Made by a program: the position numbers and the translations under genes. The notes beneath the pieces are model-generated. The model did not search any database. It had not been told where the DNA came from and worked only from the letters and a program-made list of their open reading frames with translations. A stretch of DNA of 64,000 nucleotides from Sceloporus undulatus (taxonomy: Eukaryota > Chordata > Lepidosauria > Squamata > Phrynosomatidae): positions 13,135,961-13,199,960 of the forward strand of contig NC_056528.1 in assembly GCF_019175285.1 (NCBI RefSeq), read 5' to 3'. This document shows, in pieces, positions 52,560-64,000 of this stretch; within the stretch, counting starts at the first letter, position 1; every line of letters begins with the position of its first letter.

Positions 52560-54740
52560 TAAACTCATTTTTTCATTTCATTTATTTGAGTTCATACAAA
52601 TTGCATGGTTTGACTGCAAATAGAGTTTCTAAATTTTGTATTATTATTATTAGTCAGTTTTAATGTCATCAATTTTATCTGCCACATTGATTCTTTTATT
52701 TTATAATCCAAAATTTTATATCCAGACTAAAAATCTGTATGAACCCATCATTTCAATCTTATTTTTACAAATATTTTTCTATAGTTCCCATATAAAGCTA
52801 ATATAAACTAATGATGTAGGTGTGCCCACATCTCAGGTTTAGCAACAGCTCAGGTTCAGCACAGCAGCAGCAACAGCAAGTAAAACCAGGAACAGCTGAA
52901 GCAAGAGGCAAGCAGAAAGCAAGCAGGAAGCATTTGGGAGGACATAGAAACTGAATGATTAAACGGACTGTACTTGAGTAAGAGGCTCTAATAAAACTAT
53001 CATATGGGTTATACAGTACGCAAGCCAGAAAAATATCTTTTGCATTTTAAACAAAACCTGTTGAGGCAACAATAGATCAGATGTTCCGGTACCTTCTATA
53101 TTCTGAAAAGAACATTATAATGAGCAAATATAAAAATACAAAAGACAGAACAAAAAAAAGTGACATCATGTTTTTATATCTTTAAAACCAAATATGGAGC
53201 CTCTGCTCCCTTGTCTTGAACTTTATCCAAATAGGAAATCTCTCACAGATAACCTTTAAATTATACCATCCATATAAATATTTTACAATTTCAAACCCCT
53301 TTTTTAAGCCACCTCTTTATCTTTGTTATAGTTACTATTACTATATATGGAGGGGTAGCACTTCTTTACCCTCCCCCTCTTGTTCTTTTAACATTAAAAG
53401 AATATCTATATTTTGGGGGGGGGTGTGCCCTCATATCATTATTAATATTTCCTCTTTCTCCCTTGTTTCTGATGTGGGGTTCTCTTATCTTCATATCCTG
53501 AACTGAGCAGTAATTTAAAATAGGATTTGTCCTACTCACAGCATATATCAAAGGAAAGGGGGAACACACACAAACCTATAAACTCACACACTAGTCACAC
53601 TGTAGCCGGCCAACTTCACACACACCATCACACAGCCACACAGTCATTTTCTCAAGGTAAAAACCAAGCCCATGATTTTTCATATAACAACAACACAAAA
53701 ACAATCCCAATAAATAACATAAAACAAATACAAACATGTCCAATTTTAAATTCCCTACCACAAACCCACATTTATGACACAATTTGTTAGAAACACACAC
53801 AGAGACAAACAAACAAATAAAACCACACAGCCTTTTTCTCACTATATAAAAACACTTATGATCTTATAACAAAGACAAACAAAGTTTAAATGAGGATTTT
53901 GTTTTTATTTTATTCTTCTAACCACCATTTTTGTTTGAATATATATATATATATTTTAGCACTTTCTTTTCCACACGAAGGACTTACGGTATCCTTTATA
54001 CTTTTATCAAAAGTCCATCTGTGGGGCTAAAATGTTCTCTGCTGACCTGTTAACTTATCCGCAGGGTTGTACAGCATTCTTAGGTTTCTCACTGGTCAGG
54101 GAATGGAGATGGGGGGACCTTTTTCTTTTAGGATCTGAATGTCTGCCTCTAAAATAAAACTATGCCGCACCAAATGACTATTTTCTCCATCTCTTTCTCT
54201 AGAATTGCCTTGGGAGCGTGGATTCTGCTGTGCAATACTGGTTTGTCTGTGGTTTTTCTCAGTGACCTCCTCCTCTTTCTCCTCTCCCATCCTCACGATG
54301 AAAATAAGAGGGCCATTTAGGTCCTTGCATTTCAAGATTTGGGGTTTCCGGTTTCCGCAGGGGTTGCCATCTGTTCAGGGCTGGGACCAGAGGAACAGAA
54401 TAAATGGCTAAAGGAGGAGTGACAAGAGGAACCAGATGGCAGCCAGGAGGTTTCTGGAGGAAATCCTAAGTACCTGCCACAGATGGGAAACTGTCCTTCT
54501 TAAAAAAGAAGGGAAGGGTTCCTATAGCAGGTTTTGGGGAGCCTGCGGTGGCTACCTTTAGACCCAATTTGCCTCCAGGACCAAAGCTAGGATGGCCAAA
54601 CCAAAGAGGAAAAGCATGACCAGGAGAAATGACGTTATTATTATTAACTATATGGCAGTTCTATACATTGCTCCGGAACTTGGATGTTGTTTGGCCCACA
54701 GCTGCCAGCCAGCATGATCCACGAAGGATTTTGGGAACTG
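52560..54740. other. AT-rich spacer, no gene recognised
   Basis: There are long A/T-rich stretches, a CA-rich run at about 53565-53650, (AT)n near 53939-53955 and an AATAAA at about 52990. I found no exon with recognisable protein similarity. Confidence 0.5.
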
Positions 54741-54840
54741 NNNNNNNNNNNNNNNNNNNNNNNNNNNNNNNNNNNNNNNNNNNNNNNNNNNNNNNNNNNN
54801 NNNNNNNNNNNNNNNNNNNNNNNNNNNNNNNNNNNNNNNN

Positions 54841-57800
54841 GCAGAGTGGCTCGCAACAATTTGATCCTCTACCAAAGCAGTCAATTTGGGATGGGGTCCC
54901 GCTCATTTACATTTCCGGAGGATGGAAGTGAGAGAACTACTGCTGAAATGTGTCATAGGAGAGAGAACATATGCCGTCCATGCATTAAAATAGCATTTAT
55001 CTTACTTTCCCCTGACGTCGCGTTGAAATATGCTCCCTTTTGCTTGCAAAAATGCACGGGTGAACAGATGGTAAAAAGCTCAGTTTGGGGGCCATTCTGT
55101 CCATCACAGCCAACCTGGATCGCTGGTGCCTTTTGCTATAATTGGGCGGCATGAAGTCCTTGCAGCCGAGGTTTGACTGGTGGAACCATCCCCGGCCCTC
55201 CAGGGATTTCACAGCGGAAAAGCTTGGAAGAAACTCCACTTTTCTGCGGCTTTAGCAATGCGATCACAAGCCGCCTTCCAAAAAAGAAACACGTTTTAGT
55301 TTCACTTGACAATGGCCAAAAATAAGCATTTGAACAATTTCAGCTTCTTTTTTTAACAACTCCAAATTCAGAAACACAACATAGGAAATCATGTTTGCGT
55401 GGCGAACGTTGGACTTTTTCCGGAGCTTCGGTGCATGATAAACTCAGAAAAGAAAGTAGGGAGCCATTCGAGTTGTTATGGGCTGCATCCGAAATGCAGA
55501 AATAATCTGGTTTGACACCACTTTTAACTGCCGCAGCTCAATGGTACGGAGTTCTCTGAACAGATCTGGCCAAGTAAGCCCAATGATTTTAGTTTTGTTT
55601 TAAATTCTGCAACGAAATGCAAACTCCTGGGGGACCTAAATCTCCAATCCAACCAAATCAGGGTTAAGGCCCAACTTAAACGTCTCAACTCCTCCGAAGG
55701 CGAAAAGTAAAGTAAAATAAAAATGTTGACTTGCTAAATTCTTCCGTCCTTTCACACCTGTCAGTTCGGTTTTTATCCTTCTCCTTTTTTAACTTTACAT
55801 TATATTTTATTTTGCAAGCGCAACCTCGCCTATTTATGAGGCCGCGTCAAAACTCTCCCTGACAGCTTCCCTCCCACATTTCCTTCAGATCTGCTCCGAG
55901 GTTTTCCCCCCAAAACACAACAGAGTCGTCTTTGGAGTCGCTGGGATTTGTTTCCACCACCAGCCCTTCCTTCTTTTGTTAAATACGTTCGTAACAGCTA
56001 AGTGAATCAGGGGGAGCAAGGCTGCCAAACATCCAGCAGAAACTTGCCTGAGGCAAAAAGATGCATTTTTATACATTTAAAATTGGAGAGACGGGGAAAG
56101 AGGACGGGGGCAAAGCCTCTCTCCGTCTCCAGCGAGTACCGATCGCTGACAAAAACCTGAAAGCCACAAAGTTATTACATTTTCAAAAGAAGGATGCCAC
56201 TTTGCTGCAATTGATCCAATATCAGTCCTTGCCTCCCTCCCTATACAGGTAAATTATATATTTCCCAACTGTCCCAGTTTGACAGGGATGATGAACCCAG
56301 TTACTCTACACCTTCCCACTTTTCGACCATTTTTAAAAGGTCCCTGTTTCCTCCTTTGTCCTCAGCTTATTTCAATTGCTGCAAACTGAGATCAGGGAAC
56401 GCTAGGAAAAGGAGAAGGCAGCAGATGGATAGACTCAATTGGAGAGGTCAAGCGACTGGATTTGCAGGAACTAAGTAGAGTAACGGAGGATAGAGGGTCT
56501 TGAAGATCCATGGGGTCACCTTGAGTTGAGGTTGACGCAAGGGCAAATAACAACAACAGCAACAACAACAACAAACTGAGATCAAAAGTAGTTTGCACTC
56601 CAGCATCTCAGCAGCGGGAGAGTGGAGAGAAGAAGGCAGATGTCTCCAACGTTTCACATATGAAAACTGGGGCACGTGTGGCCACCACACAACATCACAA
56701 CATGGTCAAGATGGCAATGGCAAGAACACGCAGTCCAAGAGAGGCTGCAGCAGTTTGCTTTTGCCTGAGCCTACTGGGAATGGCAAGATTCCTCCCTTCT
56801 CCTCTTCCTCATGCTGAGATAATTCAATGCTTTCCAAACTCTGGCCTTCCTGGTGTTTAGGACTTAAGCACCCAGAATCCCAGACCTTTGCCAAGATGGC
56901 TGAGGATGCTGGAAGCTGAGGCCCAAAACACCTGGAGGGCCAGAGTTTGGAAAGCATTGAGCTAACTGAATGCAAAAATGCAAACCACTTTTGCACTTGG
57001 AACTCCACTTGAAGCAAGTGAAGCAAGCTGAGGATGAAAGTAGGAGACGGAGAGAGAAACCAGGACATTTCAAAAACTGCTGGAACAATGAAATGGCAAA
57101 CGATTAAGCAGGCCTTAATATTGGGGCATTGGGGGGATATAGAGGTTATATGGGGCAAAGAATACTTTCTGGAGAGGCACAGGAGTGCGCACACCTTTGG
57201 CCCCATAACTTGGCACAGTTGCCTCTCCTACTTTAGAGTAAGTGGGCAGAGTTTGCAATTGCAAGTTCTCTTCCTCATCCAGCCTTTCGCCCCTTTCTTC
57301 TTCTTCTTCACAATTTAATTTTATGTACCTGAACCACATTTAACGTCCTCAGTGCTTACGATATATCCCTGCCGTCTCACAAATGTTCCCCATAGCCCCA
57401 TGGCTCTGTCTGTGTCGCTCTGATCTATCTTCCTTCCTTCTCGGTGTGAAGCGGTTTTTCATGTCTTCCCCCCCCCCATCCAGCCACCCGCCCAGACGCA
57501 CGCTTTCTGCACAGATTAAACTACAGAGCAATGGGAAGAGAAGAAGCCGCAGCTACCTGAACTCTTAATAAATCCTACTAGATTAGCCAGAGTGAGAGAT
57601 CAGAGCATCAGGGGGACTTGATTAACAAGGCAAGGATTATGGCCGGAGATCTGAATGCGACACGCAGCAAAGTGTGCTTATATGGGATATTTTTAAGAAA
57701 CACACCTTGCGCTTAACAACGGAGAAAGGTGCAATTAATTCTAGGTCTCCTGTCTGTGCAAGGCAGATAAAGGATTGCAAAATTAGGTGGAGCACTGTTC

Positions 57801-58850
57801 CAAATGTGGGTCTCCGTGCGCTAAAAGCGGAGATGCCAAGCAAGGGCTCCATGCCGTCCCTAGGAGATTTGTGCAATTGGACACCGTTGTTGTGTGCCCT
57901 CGAGCCGTTTGTTGTTGCACTGTGTGCCCTCAAGCCGTTTCTAGTTTGCAGCGATCCGAAGGTGAACCTGTTACAGGGTTTTCTTGGAATGATTTGTACT
58001 GTTGTTGTCCTTTGAGGCAAAGAGTGTGTGACTTGGCCAAAGTCACCCTTGGGGTCTCCATAGCCAAGCGGGGATTTGAACCCTGGTCTCCAGAGTTCTT
58101 TTCCAACAGTCATCCCACCATACCATGCTTGCTCTCTGCAATTTTGATAGATCCTTTAAAGTCTGAACTAAAATTCATACAGGACTCACCCTTCTACTGA
58201 CATGGAGTCTCCCAGCTGCTATGGCCTGAAGCATTATATTTAAATCATCATATTTGCTGCTGGAAGCAATGTATTTAAATCATCATATTGTACCAATCTG
58301 CAGTCAATGAGCAAAATAAATGCAAACTAATTGTGCACTTTGCACTCCATTTGCAGCAACTGAAGTAAGGTGTAATCCCATGCCGTAATCCCATCTCGAT
58401 CCATTGGGAGAGGCGGGAAATACAAATAAATCATGTTGTTGTTGTTGTTGTCATTGTTATACCACATTGTTTCCAAAGTCTGTAGTAGCTCTGCTAATGC
58501 TGTGTTATATCCACGGTCTGTTACAAGTAACTGCATTACACGAACCACACTGTTTCCCAAGTCTCTTATCTTACATATAATAACCGCATGGCATTATTAT
58601 TTGCATCCTTTCAAATGTCAGATACATGGGACCGCTTTATTTGGTACAAAATCATTTCCAAGATCTGATTCTAACCTAGTTTTCTGATCGGCCCTCCATC
58701 CCTCCCTCGCATTTCCATTGCAGCGCCATTGAATATACAGCTTCTTCTTCCTCGGAGCAAATACTCTTTGCACCGAACCAAAAAAAACCCACACAAAACA
58801 ACAAAATGGGATCAGACTTGTTGTAGCTGTAGATTGCATTTCTGCCTCCT
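54841..58850. other. Gene-free interval with repeats and possible conserved blocks
   Basis: No coding exon is recognised. Repeats include a half foldback MITE near 55495-55560, a hAT-like MITE at 56826-56960, a minus-strand SINE at 57885-58130 and a retroposon tail at about 58380-58450. Blocks such as 55580-56080 look free of repeats. Confidence 0.5.
56826..56960. mobile_element. Short hAT-like MITE
   Basis: The ends 'aatgctttccaaactctggcc' (in part) and 'ggccagagtttggaaagcatt' (in part) are perfect inverted copies around 90 bp containing 'ccagaatcccagacc'. The related family member at 62938-63062 has ends 'cagtgtttcccaaactttgg' and 'ccaaagtttgggaaacact'. Confidence 0.7.
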
Positions 58851-59564
58851 GCTAGCCAGGTGACAGACAGTTCCTACCTGGAATGTTTTCACTGCTTTCT
58901 GATAGTCTCCAAAGCCTATTTTTATATCTCGCCGTTGACACGTACATGGTGTGCTGCGAGGCCTGATAAATAAATCCTTCAATTGCTCTTGTGATTCAGG
59001 CCTTCAATTAAGTTTCTTGATGATGTGTACAAGGCATTGTATTTGGGGAGCTGTTGGTTTAGTCCCTTCTCTTGGGGGGAAATTTAGCAACCAAGAGAAC
59101 CACGCTCGTTTTTAATGGTGCAAAAACCACGTAGCGGCGGAATTGGGAACATGTGACGTCTTTCAAGAGCAAAATGTGGAACGCAGGAGAATAGGGACAG
59201 AGTTATGAGTCAGGACAACCTTTGCTCAGATCTTAACCCATTCTTGAATTAGTTGCAGTTCTTTTGTACCTTCAAGTTGACTCCAGCTTATGGAAACCTT
59301 CTTACTGAGTTTTCTGGACAAAACCTACTTGACTCTTCAGTGCTAAGCATTGTTGCACCTCTAACAGGAAATCTTACTGGAGAGCAGAATTGTCTTTGGA
59401 AGGGGCAATGCTCCCATTTTGCTGCCCATAGCTACAACCCTGGTTGGCTCTGCCTGCTGCTTTTCAATGACTGAATTAGATTGACAACTAGTATTTTTTT
59501 TACCAGTGTCTGTAGATCTGAGATTGAATTCAAACGTATAGCTGTGTAAGTCTGGAAAATCAGT

Positions 59565-60530
59565 GTGCAAAGGGATCTTGCAGCACCTTTGAGACTAACT
59601 GAAAGAAAGAAGTTGGTAGCATGAGCTTTGGTTGACTTGAGCCTACTTCCTCAGATGCATCTGAGTTAGTAGTGAACTTTGGTAGACTTGAGCCTACTTC
59701 CTTGGATGCATCTGAGTTGGTGGCATGCACTTTGTTACTATGAGCCTACTTCTTCAGAGCAATATGAAGTTAAGTACGAGCTTGGTTGACTTGAGGCCTA
59801 CTTCGTCAGAGGCATCTGAGTTTAGTAGCATGAACTTTGTAGACTTGACCACTTATCCTTGGAGGCATCTGAGTTGGTGGCATGCACTTTGGTTTACTTG
59901 AGCCTACTTCTTCAGATGCATCTGAGTTATAGCATGAGCTTGGTTGACTTGAGCCTACTTCTCAGATGCATCTGAGTTAGTAGCATGAACTTGGTAGACT
60001 TGAGCCTACTTCCTTGGATGCATCTGAGTTGTGGCATGCACTTTGGTTGACTTGAGCCTACTTCTTCAGAGCGTCTGAGTTAGTACATGAGCTTTGGTTG
60101 ACTTGAGCTACTTCTTCAAGATGGCATCTGAGTAGTAGCATGAACTTTGGTAGACTTGAAGCCTACTCCTTGGATGCATTTGAGTTGGTGGCATGCACTT
60201 TGGTTGCGTTGAAAATCCTACCTCTTCAAGAATGCATCCTGAGTTAGTACATGAGCTTTGGTTGCGGAGCCGTACTTCTTGAGATGCATCAGTTATAGCA
60301 GAACTTTGGTAGACTTGACCTACTTCCTTGGATGCATTTGAGTTGTGGCTCACTTGGGGTTGACTTTAGCCGACTTTCTTCAGATGCAATCTGAGTTAGT
60401 AGAGCATGAGCATTGTAGACTTGAGCCTACGTCCGCCAGATGGATCGAGCTACGTAGACGCAAAGGTCGTGAAAACTCATGCTCTGTCTTTCAGTTTTGT
60501 CTCAAAGGTGGTACAAGATCCCTTTGCATA
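59565..60530. mobile_element. TIR-bounded element with A-B-C higher-order tandem repeat
   Basis: The left end 'tgcaaagggatcttgcagca' plus 'cctttgagactaactgaaag' is mirrored at the right by 'ctttcagttttgtctcaaag' plus 'gtacaagatccctttgca', about 55 bp each side. Between them are about 15 units of roughly 53 bp that cycle through three types: A ('gagctttggttgacttgagc'), B ('gaactttggtagacttgagc' with 'ccttggatgc') and C ('gcactttggttgacttgagc'). The A-B-C order repeats five times (about 159 bp per cycle). No coding capacity. I recall the terminal sequence as a common reptile repeat of uncertain class. Confidence 0.8.
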
Positions 60531-60739
60531 CAGATCCAAGATGAGTTTTGTTTCCCAACATCTCTCTCCAATGAAGCCCGGCCTTCTCTCCAGAACAACA
60601 GCCTCAACATCTACAGCTCTCAATAGAGTATTGGATTGTTTTTTCCCCTCCATCCTCCAGTTGAAAGCTACTGAAGTGGTAAAACACCTCCTGGAATTCG
60701 GGACGAACAAATCCAACCATTGCAGAAATGGCTATTGAT

Positions 60740-61118
60740 CAAAGATCACTTAAACCAACTGCTTCCCTCTGCCTTTCTGCCAGCCCTTGGCTTTGCCTTG
60801 AGCGTAACAGTTCTCTAAAAGTCGGCTGTGGCCTTGCGCCAGGATTAATGCAACCTGAATGTGGGCGAGGAGTTTGAGAAACTTCTCCAACATCGATAGC
60901 TAAGTAAATAACCACAGGCCGATTTCATCCTTACCGGAGACAGCGGAAAGGGTCTGTCTGGCGGAGACTTTCGCCACAAATAGGACTATGCGCCGCTCAC
61001 AAGGGTCAATGCCTGGAAATTTCATGCATTCGTCTTTTCTGGAGATTTGTGCCTTTATAGACCATCAACCTTTTTCATCTCAAGCTCCACAATCTTTTCT
61101 TTACTCTCTTTTCACTCT

Positions 61119-61160
<42 letters not shown>

Positions 61161-62940
61161 ATCCATCCCCCTGGGTGCGCAGGCAGATATCAATATCGGA
61201 GCTGCTAATTTTATTTGGGAAAGAAATAAACAAAGACCAGTGAAAATTTACTAGATTAAAAATGGGAGGCTGGCTGTTTAGCGGTTGGGCGAGACTCACG
61301 ATGCGCTCGAGACGGGAAGATGCAAGAGACTCGGAGATGATGCTGTAAAATCAATACTTGGGAAGAGTAAGCAATTTAGACAGGCAGAAACTTTACTGAG
61401 ATGCAGATAAAAGACTCCGGGCTTTGATTTTATAAACTCAGATATGCCACGCTGGCTTCGGCAATATGGGAGACCCATGAGACGGAGACTCTCAATGTGA
61501 ACCCCAAACATGGAAGAGGCAGATCTTGAAAATGAAGGATTGCTTTGAATTAAATCAAGGTCTGGATCCTATTGCTACTATCAACTTGAGCTTGCTGTTG
61601 TGGGCCTTCAAGTCAATTCCGACTTAATGGCGACTCTAAAGGAAACCTATTACAAGGGTTTTCATGTCAAGTTTCTTCAGAGGAAGCTTGCCATGGCCTT
61701 CCTCTGAGGCTGAGAGAGTGTGACTTGTCCAAGGCGTCACCCAATGGGTTTACATGGCCGAGCCAGGACTTGAACCCTGGTCTCCAGAGTCATACTCCAA
61801 CGCTCAAACCGCTACACTACGCATGCTGATATTTTAACCACTTCTTAAAAACTTTAACTACCTTTTTTAAAAATTGGCTTGATTTAATGCTTTTAATACG
61901 GTTGGGCTGGGTTTTGACGTTTTTGTTCCATCCATTGTCTTAACTATATTCTGCCTTTAAGTCAGAGTTGTGAGTCACTGTGGGTCTTATACTGAGTATA
62001 TACTGAGGAGGGATAGAAATCAATTGGTTAATTAATGTATTAATTGTGCCTGGATGCATAGTGTGATTCCATGCACAATGGCACCGCATGAGCAAGTCTA
62101 CTTTTGCAAATTTAAATTCAATGCAAATATTCTGCATTGGAATACATCTAATTCTTTCCATTGGGAAATTCATGCTTGCACTGACAGAATTCCACAGTGT
62201 GTTTCCATGCGCAGTGGCACCGCATGAGAAGGTCTATTTTGCAAACGTGAATTCAATACACATGAGTAGATCCATTCCTGCAGCCTTGCATTCGATGCAG
62301 ATGTTCTGCACTGGACCAATGTATAAGATATAAATGTCCAATTCTTTCCATTGGGAAACTCACGCTTGCGTCGAGACGCTGACGGATCCCAGCCCGCTGT
62401 TCTATGATTCCATCAAATTGAGCCGGCCTAAAGCTCCTTCCTCAGTAATGAAAGACGCCTGTCTCTTTCATGTTTACCGATCAGCCTTTCTGAAAAAACC
62501 CGCCTTAATAGGCCTCTCCTTTACTTAGCAAAGGGCAACGGCTTCTGTTCCGATTAGCGGGGCCAGACGTGAAGCGATGGCTGCGGCCCCATTAGACCTC
62601 GTAACATGAGTTTCATTGAGTCCCTGAGAGACAGACTTCCACTGCTCTTAATGAGCTGAGCAATATATATATATATATCCATCCAAATCTCTCCTTCCCT
62701 TTCTCAACCCAATTCATTGCTCAGCTCCTGGATCTCCAACTCAGCAGCCGGGTTTCTGATACAGCTCTATTAAAAGCATGCACTGGAAATGTCAGTGTTG
62801 TGGGATTTAATGACTACCTCAGCACATCGGTACACCTCTAGGTTCCCTAACTTTCCATTTGTTGTTGCATGCCTTCAAGATGTTTCCAACTTATGGCGAC
62901 CCTAAGGCGAACAGCAGGAGCCAGCCATGGTGCAGCGCAG
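60740..62940. other. Gene-free interval
   Basis: It holds (AT)n at about 61117-61158 and again at 62664-62680, a minus-strand SINE at 61595-61830, and a local duplication of 'ttgggaaactcacgcttgcg'-like sequence (62155-62180 and 62345-62370, within a longer repeat of about 190 bp). Repeat-poor blocks at 62390-62650 may be conserved. No exon seen. Confidence 0.5.
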
Positions 62941-63062
62941 TGTTTCCCAAACTTTGGTCCTCCAGATGCTTTGGATTTCAGCTCCCCAAATTCCTAGCCA
63001 TTTGAGCCAACAAAGCTGAAGTCCAAAACATCTGCAGGACCAAAGTTTGGGAAACACTAGTG
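62938..63062. mobile_element. hAT-like MITE
   Basis: The inverted ends 'cagtgtttcccaaactttgg' and 'ccaaagtttgggaaacacta' frame 80 bp of 'ggatttcagctccc' type sequence. A plus-strand SINE follows directly (63045-63235). Confidence 0.75.
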
Positions 63063-63239
63063 GCTTGAGCATTAGGCTATGGACCTAAAGATTGGGGTTT
63101 GAATCCCAGCTCGGCCATTAAAACCCATTGCGTGACCCTGGGCAAGTCACACTCTCTCAGCCTCAGAGGATGGCAACAGCCAACCCCCTCTGAAGAAACA
63201 TGCCTAGAAACCCCCATGATAGGTGAATCTCAGAAGTCC

Positions 63240-64000
63240 GCATCATGGAGCCATGGGAGTGAAAGCGGCATCAAACTGGGTTATCTCTGCAGTGCAGGTG
63301 CATCCTTGTGCATGCGTGAGACCCTGACAGGATCCCAGTCATGCTCAAAGCTTCTCGGTAAAAGTTCTCCAAGGGTTTGATGGAAGGTCTTCCCCATCAC
63401 TGTCTTCCTGATCCTCTTTTAATTGAAAATGTCAGGGATTGAACCAGTGACCTTCTGCATGCAAAGCATGCGCTTCGCCACTAAGCCAGCGTCCCATCCC
63501 TTGTTCTCTGCATTAGCGGTTGTCTGAAATATTTTGCACAAAAGCCTTTTTTTCCCCTCGGGAATCGATGCGCAGCCTTTCAGGGGCATGGATTTCCAAT
63601 CCTTTCAAGGCAACGTTTCTAATGAGGCACATGGCCGTATTATTTTCTCTGCGGCCTTGGCTTCCGGGGACTGGATGGACGGTCCTTCTTCCCACAAAAT
63701 GCATCTCTTAAAAAGAGAGAAAGAAAAGAAAAAGAAATACTGCGTTTCATAACAGAAAGGGTTGCAATTTAATCCACATTCCTCGGTTGATCAGGAAAGG
63801 GGATGGATTGCATCCGAATCGTCCCAAAACGTCATCGGGCGCATGAGACCAAAGTACCAATGAAACGCTTTCCGACAACTTTATCACTTGGTTCGGCATC
63901 CTCATGCGGCAGTGAACAGACATGTAAGAAATACAAGTTGTTTCTGACTTATGGCAACCCTAAGGCAGACCTATTACGGGGTTTTCTTGGCAAGATTTGT
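63240..64000. other. Right edge: no gene, partial SINE at the end
   Basis: 63500-63720 is repeat-poor and not recognisably coding. 63905-64000 is the tail part of a minus-strand tRNA-headed SINE cut by the window edge ('ggggttttcttggcaagat'). Confidence 0.5.

Noticed and set aside
59618-60440. CRISPR-like array of regular repeats
   Set aside because: Units are contiguous with no unique spacers, and the DNA is vertebrate nuclear.
61595-61830. tRNA gene from the 'gaaccctggtctcc' B-box-like sequence
   Set aside because: It is the head of a dispersed SINE; no cloverleaf or terminator, and many similar copies.
39800-64000. DNM1 expected next to CIZ1 from human synteny
   Set aside because: No dynamin GTPase exon (GxxxxGKS, LVNRLQ-type start) could be found on either strand.

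Overview
The window looks like nuclear DNA of a squamate reptile, probably an iguanian lizard. Genes have many short exons with GT-AG introns. Introns and spacers are full of repeats that I recognise from lizard genomes: tRNA-headed SINEs, a foldback MITE whose arms read 'ctggctcaatgc', mariner-, pogo- and hAT-type MITEs, CR1 3' ends, a Penelope-like foldback, and long (ATT)n runs. The species assignment is inference. There are four N gaps (38188-38197, 39353-39452, 44998-45022, 54741-54840).

Left 40 kb, gene-dense. ODF2 (minus, 14957 down to 2496, 19 coding exons, cenexin-type start) is followed by PTGES2 (minus, 24140-19741, 7 exons). PTGES2 shares a 162-bp divergent promoter with BBLN (plus, 24303-26097, 2 exons). 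BBLN converges on CIZ1 (minus, 39061-28824, 15 exons, fully open, 729 aa). PTGES2, BBLN and CIZ1 keep the human 9q34.11 order and orientation. ODF2 lies next to PTGES2 here but about a third of a megabase away in human, so the block is rearranged. Roles: ODF2 builds mother-centriole appendages, PTGES2 is a CxxC prostaglandin E synthase, BBLN is a small coiled-coil protein linked to intermediate filaments, and CIZ1 is a nuclear-matrix replication factor.

40-52 kb, accessory and repeat-built. One unidentified minus-strand terminal exon candidate (about 40.3-40.6 kb) is followed by an 82-bp minisatellite (41.34-42.94 kb). Next come a duplicated GC-rich segment, the remains of a KIFC1-type kinesin (45.8-47.4 kb) with a damaged P-loop, 72-bp and 62-bp minisatellites (48.8-49.7 kb), and a lone plus-strand terminal exon candidate near 50 kb.

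52-64 kb. I find no gene. The stretch is AT-rich, with a possible fossil LTR-element fragment, many SINE and MITE copies, a TIR-bounded element whose interior is an A-B-C higher-order repeat (59.57-60.53 kb), and low-repeat blocks that could be conserved regulatory DNA.

Sequence quality: ODF2 carries seven single-base frame breaks, most in or beside short G/C or A runs, and BBLN and PTGES2 each have one discrepancy, while CIZ1 has none. Local assembly indels are therefore likely, and pseudogene calls here should be read with that in mind.
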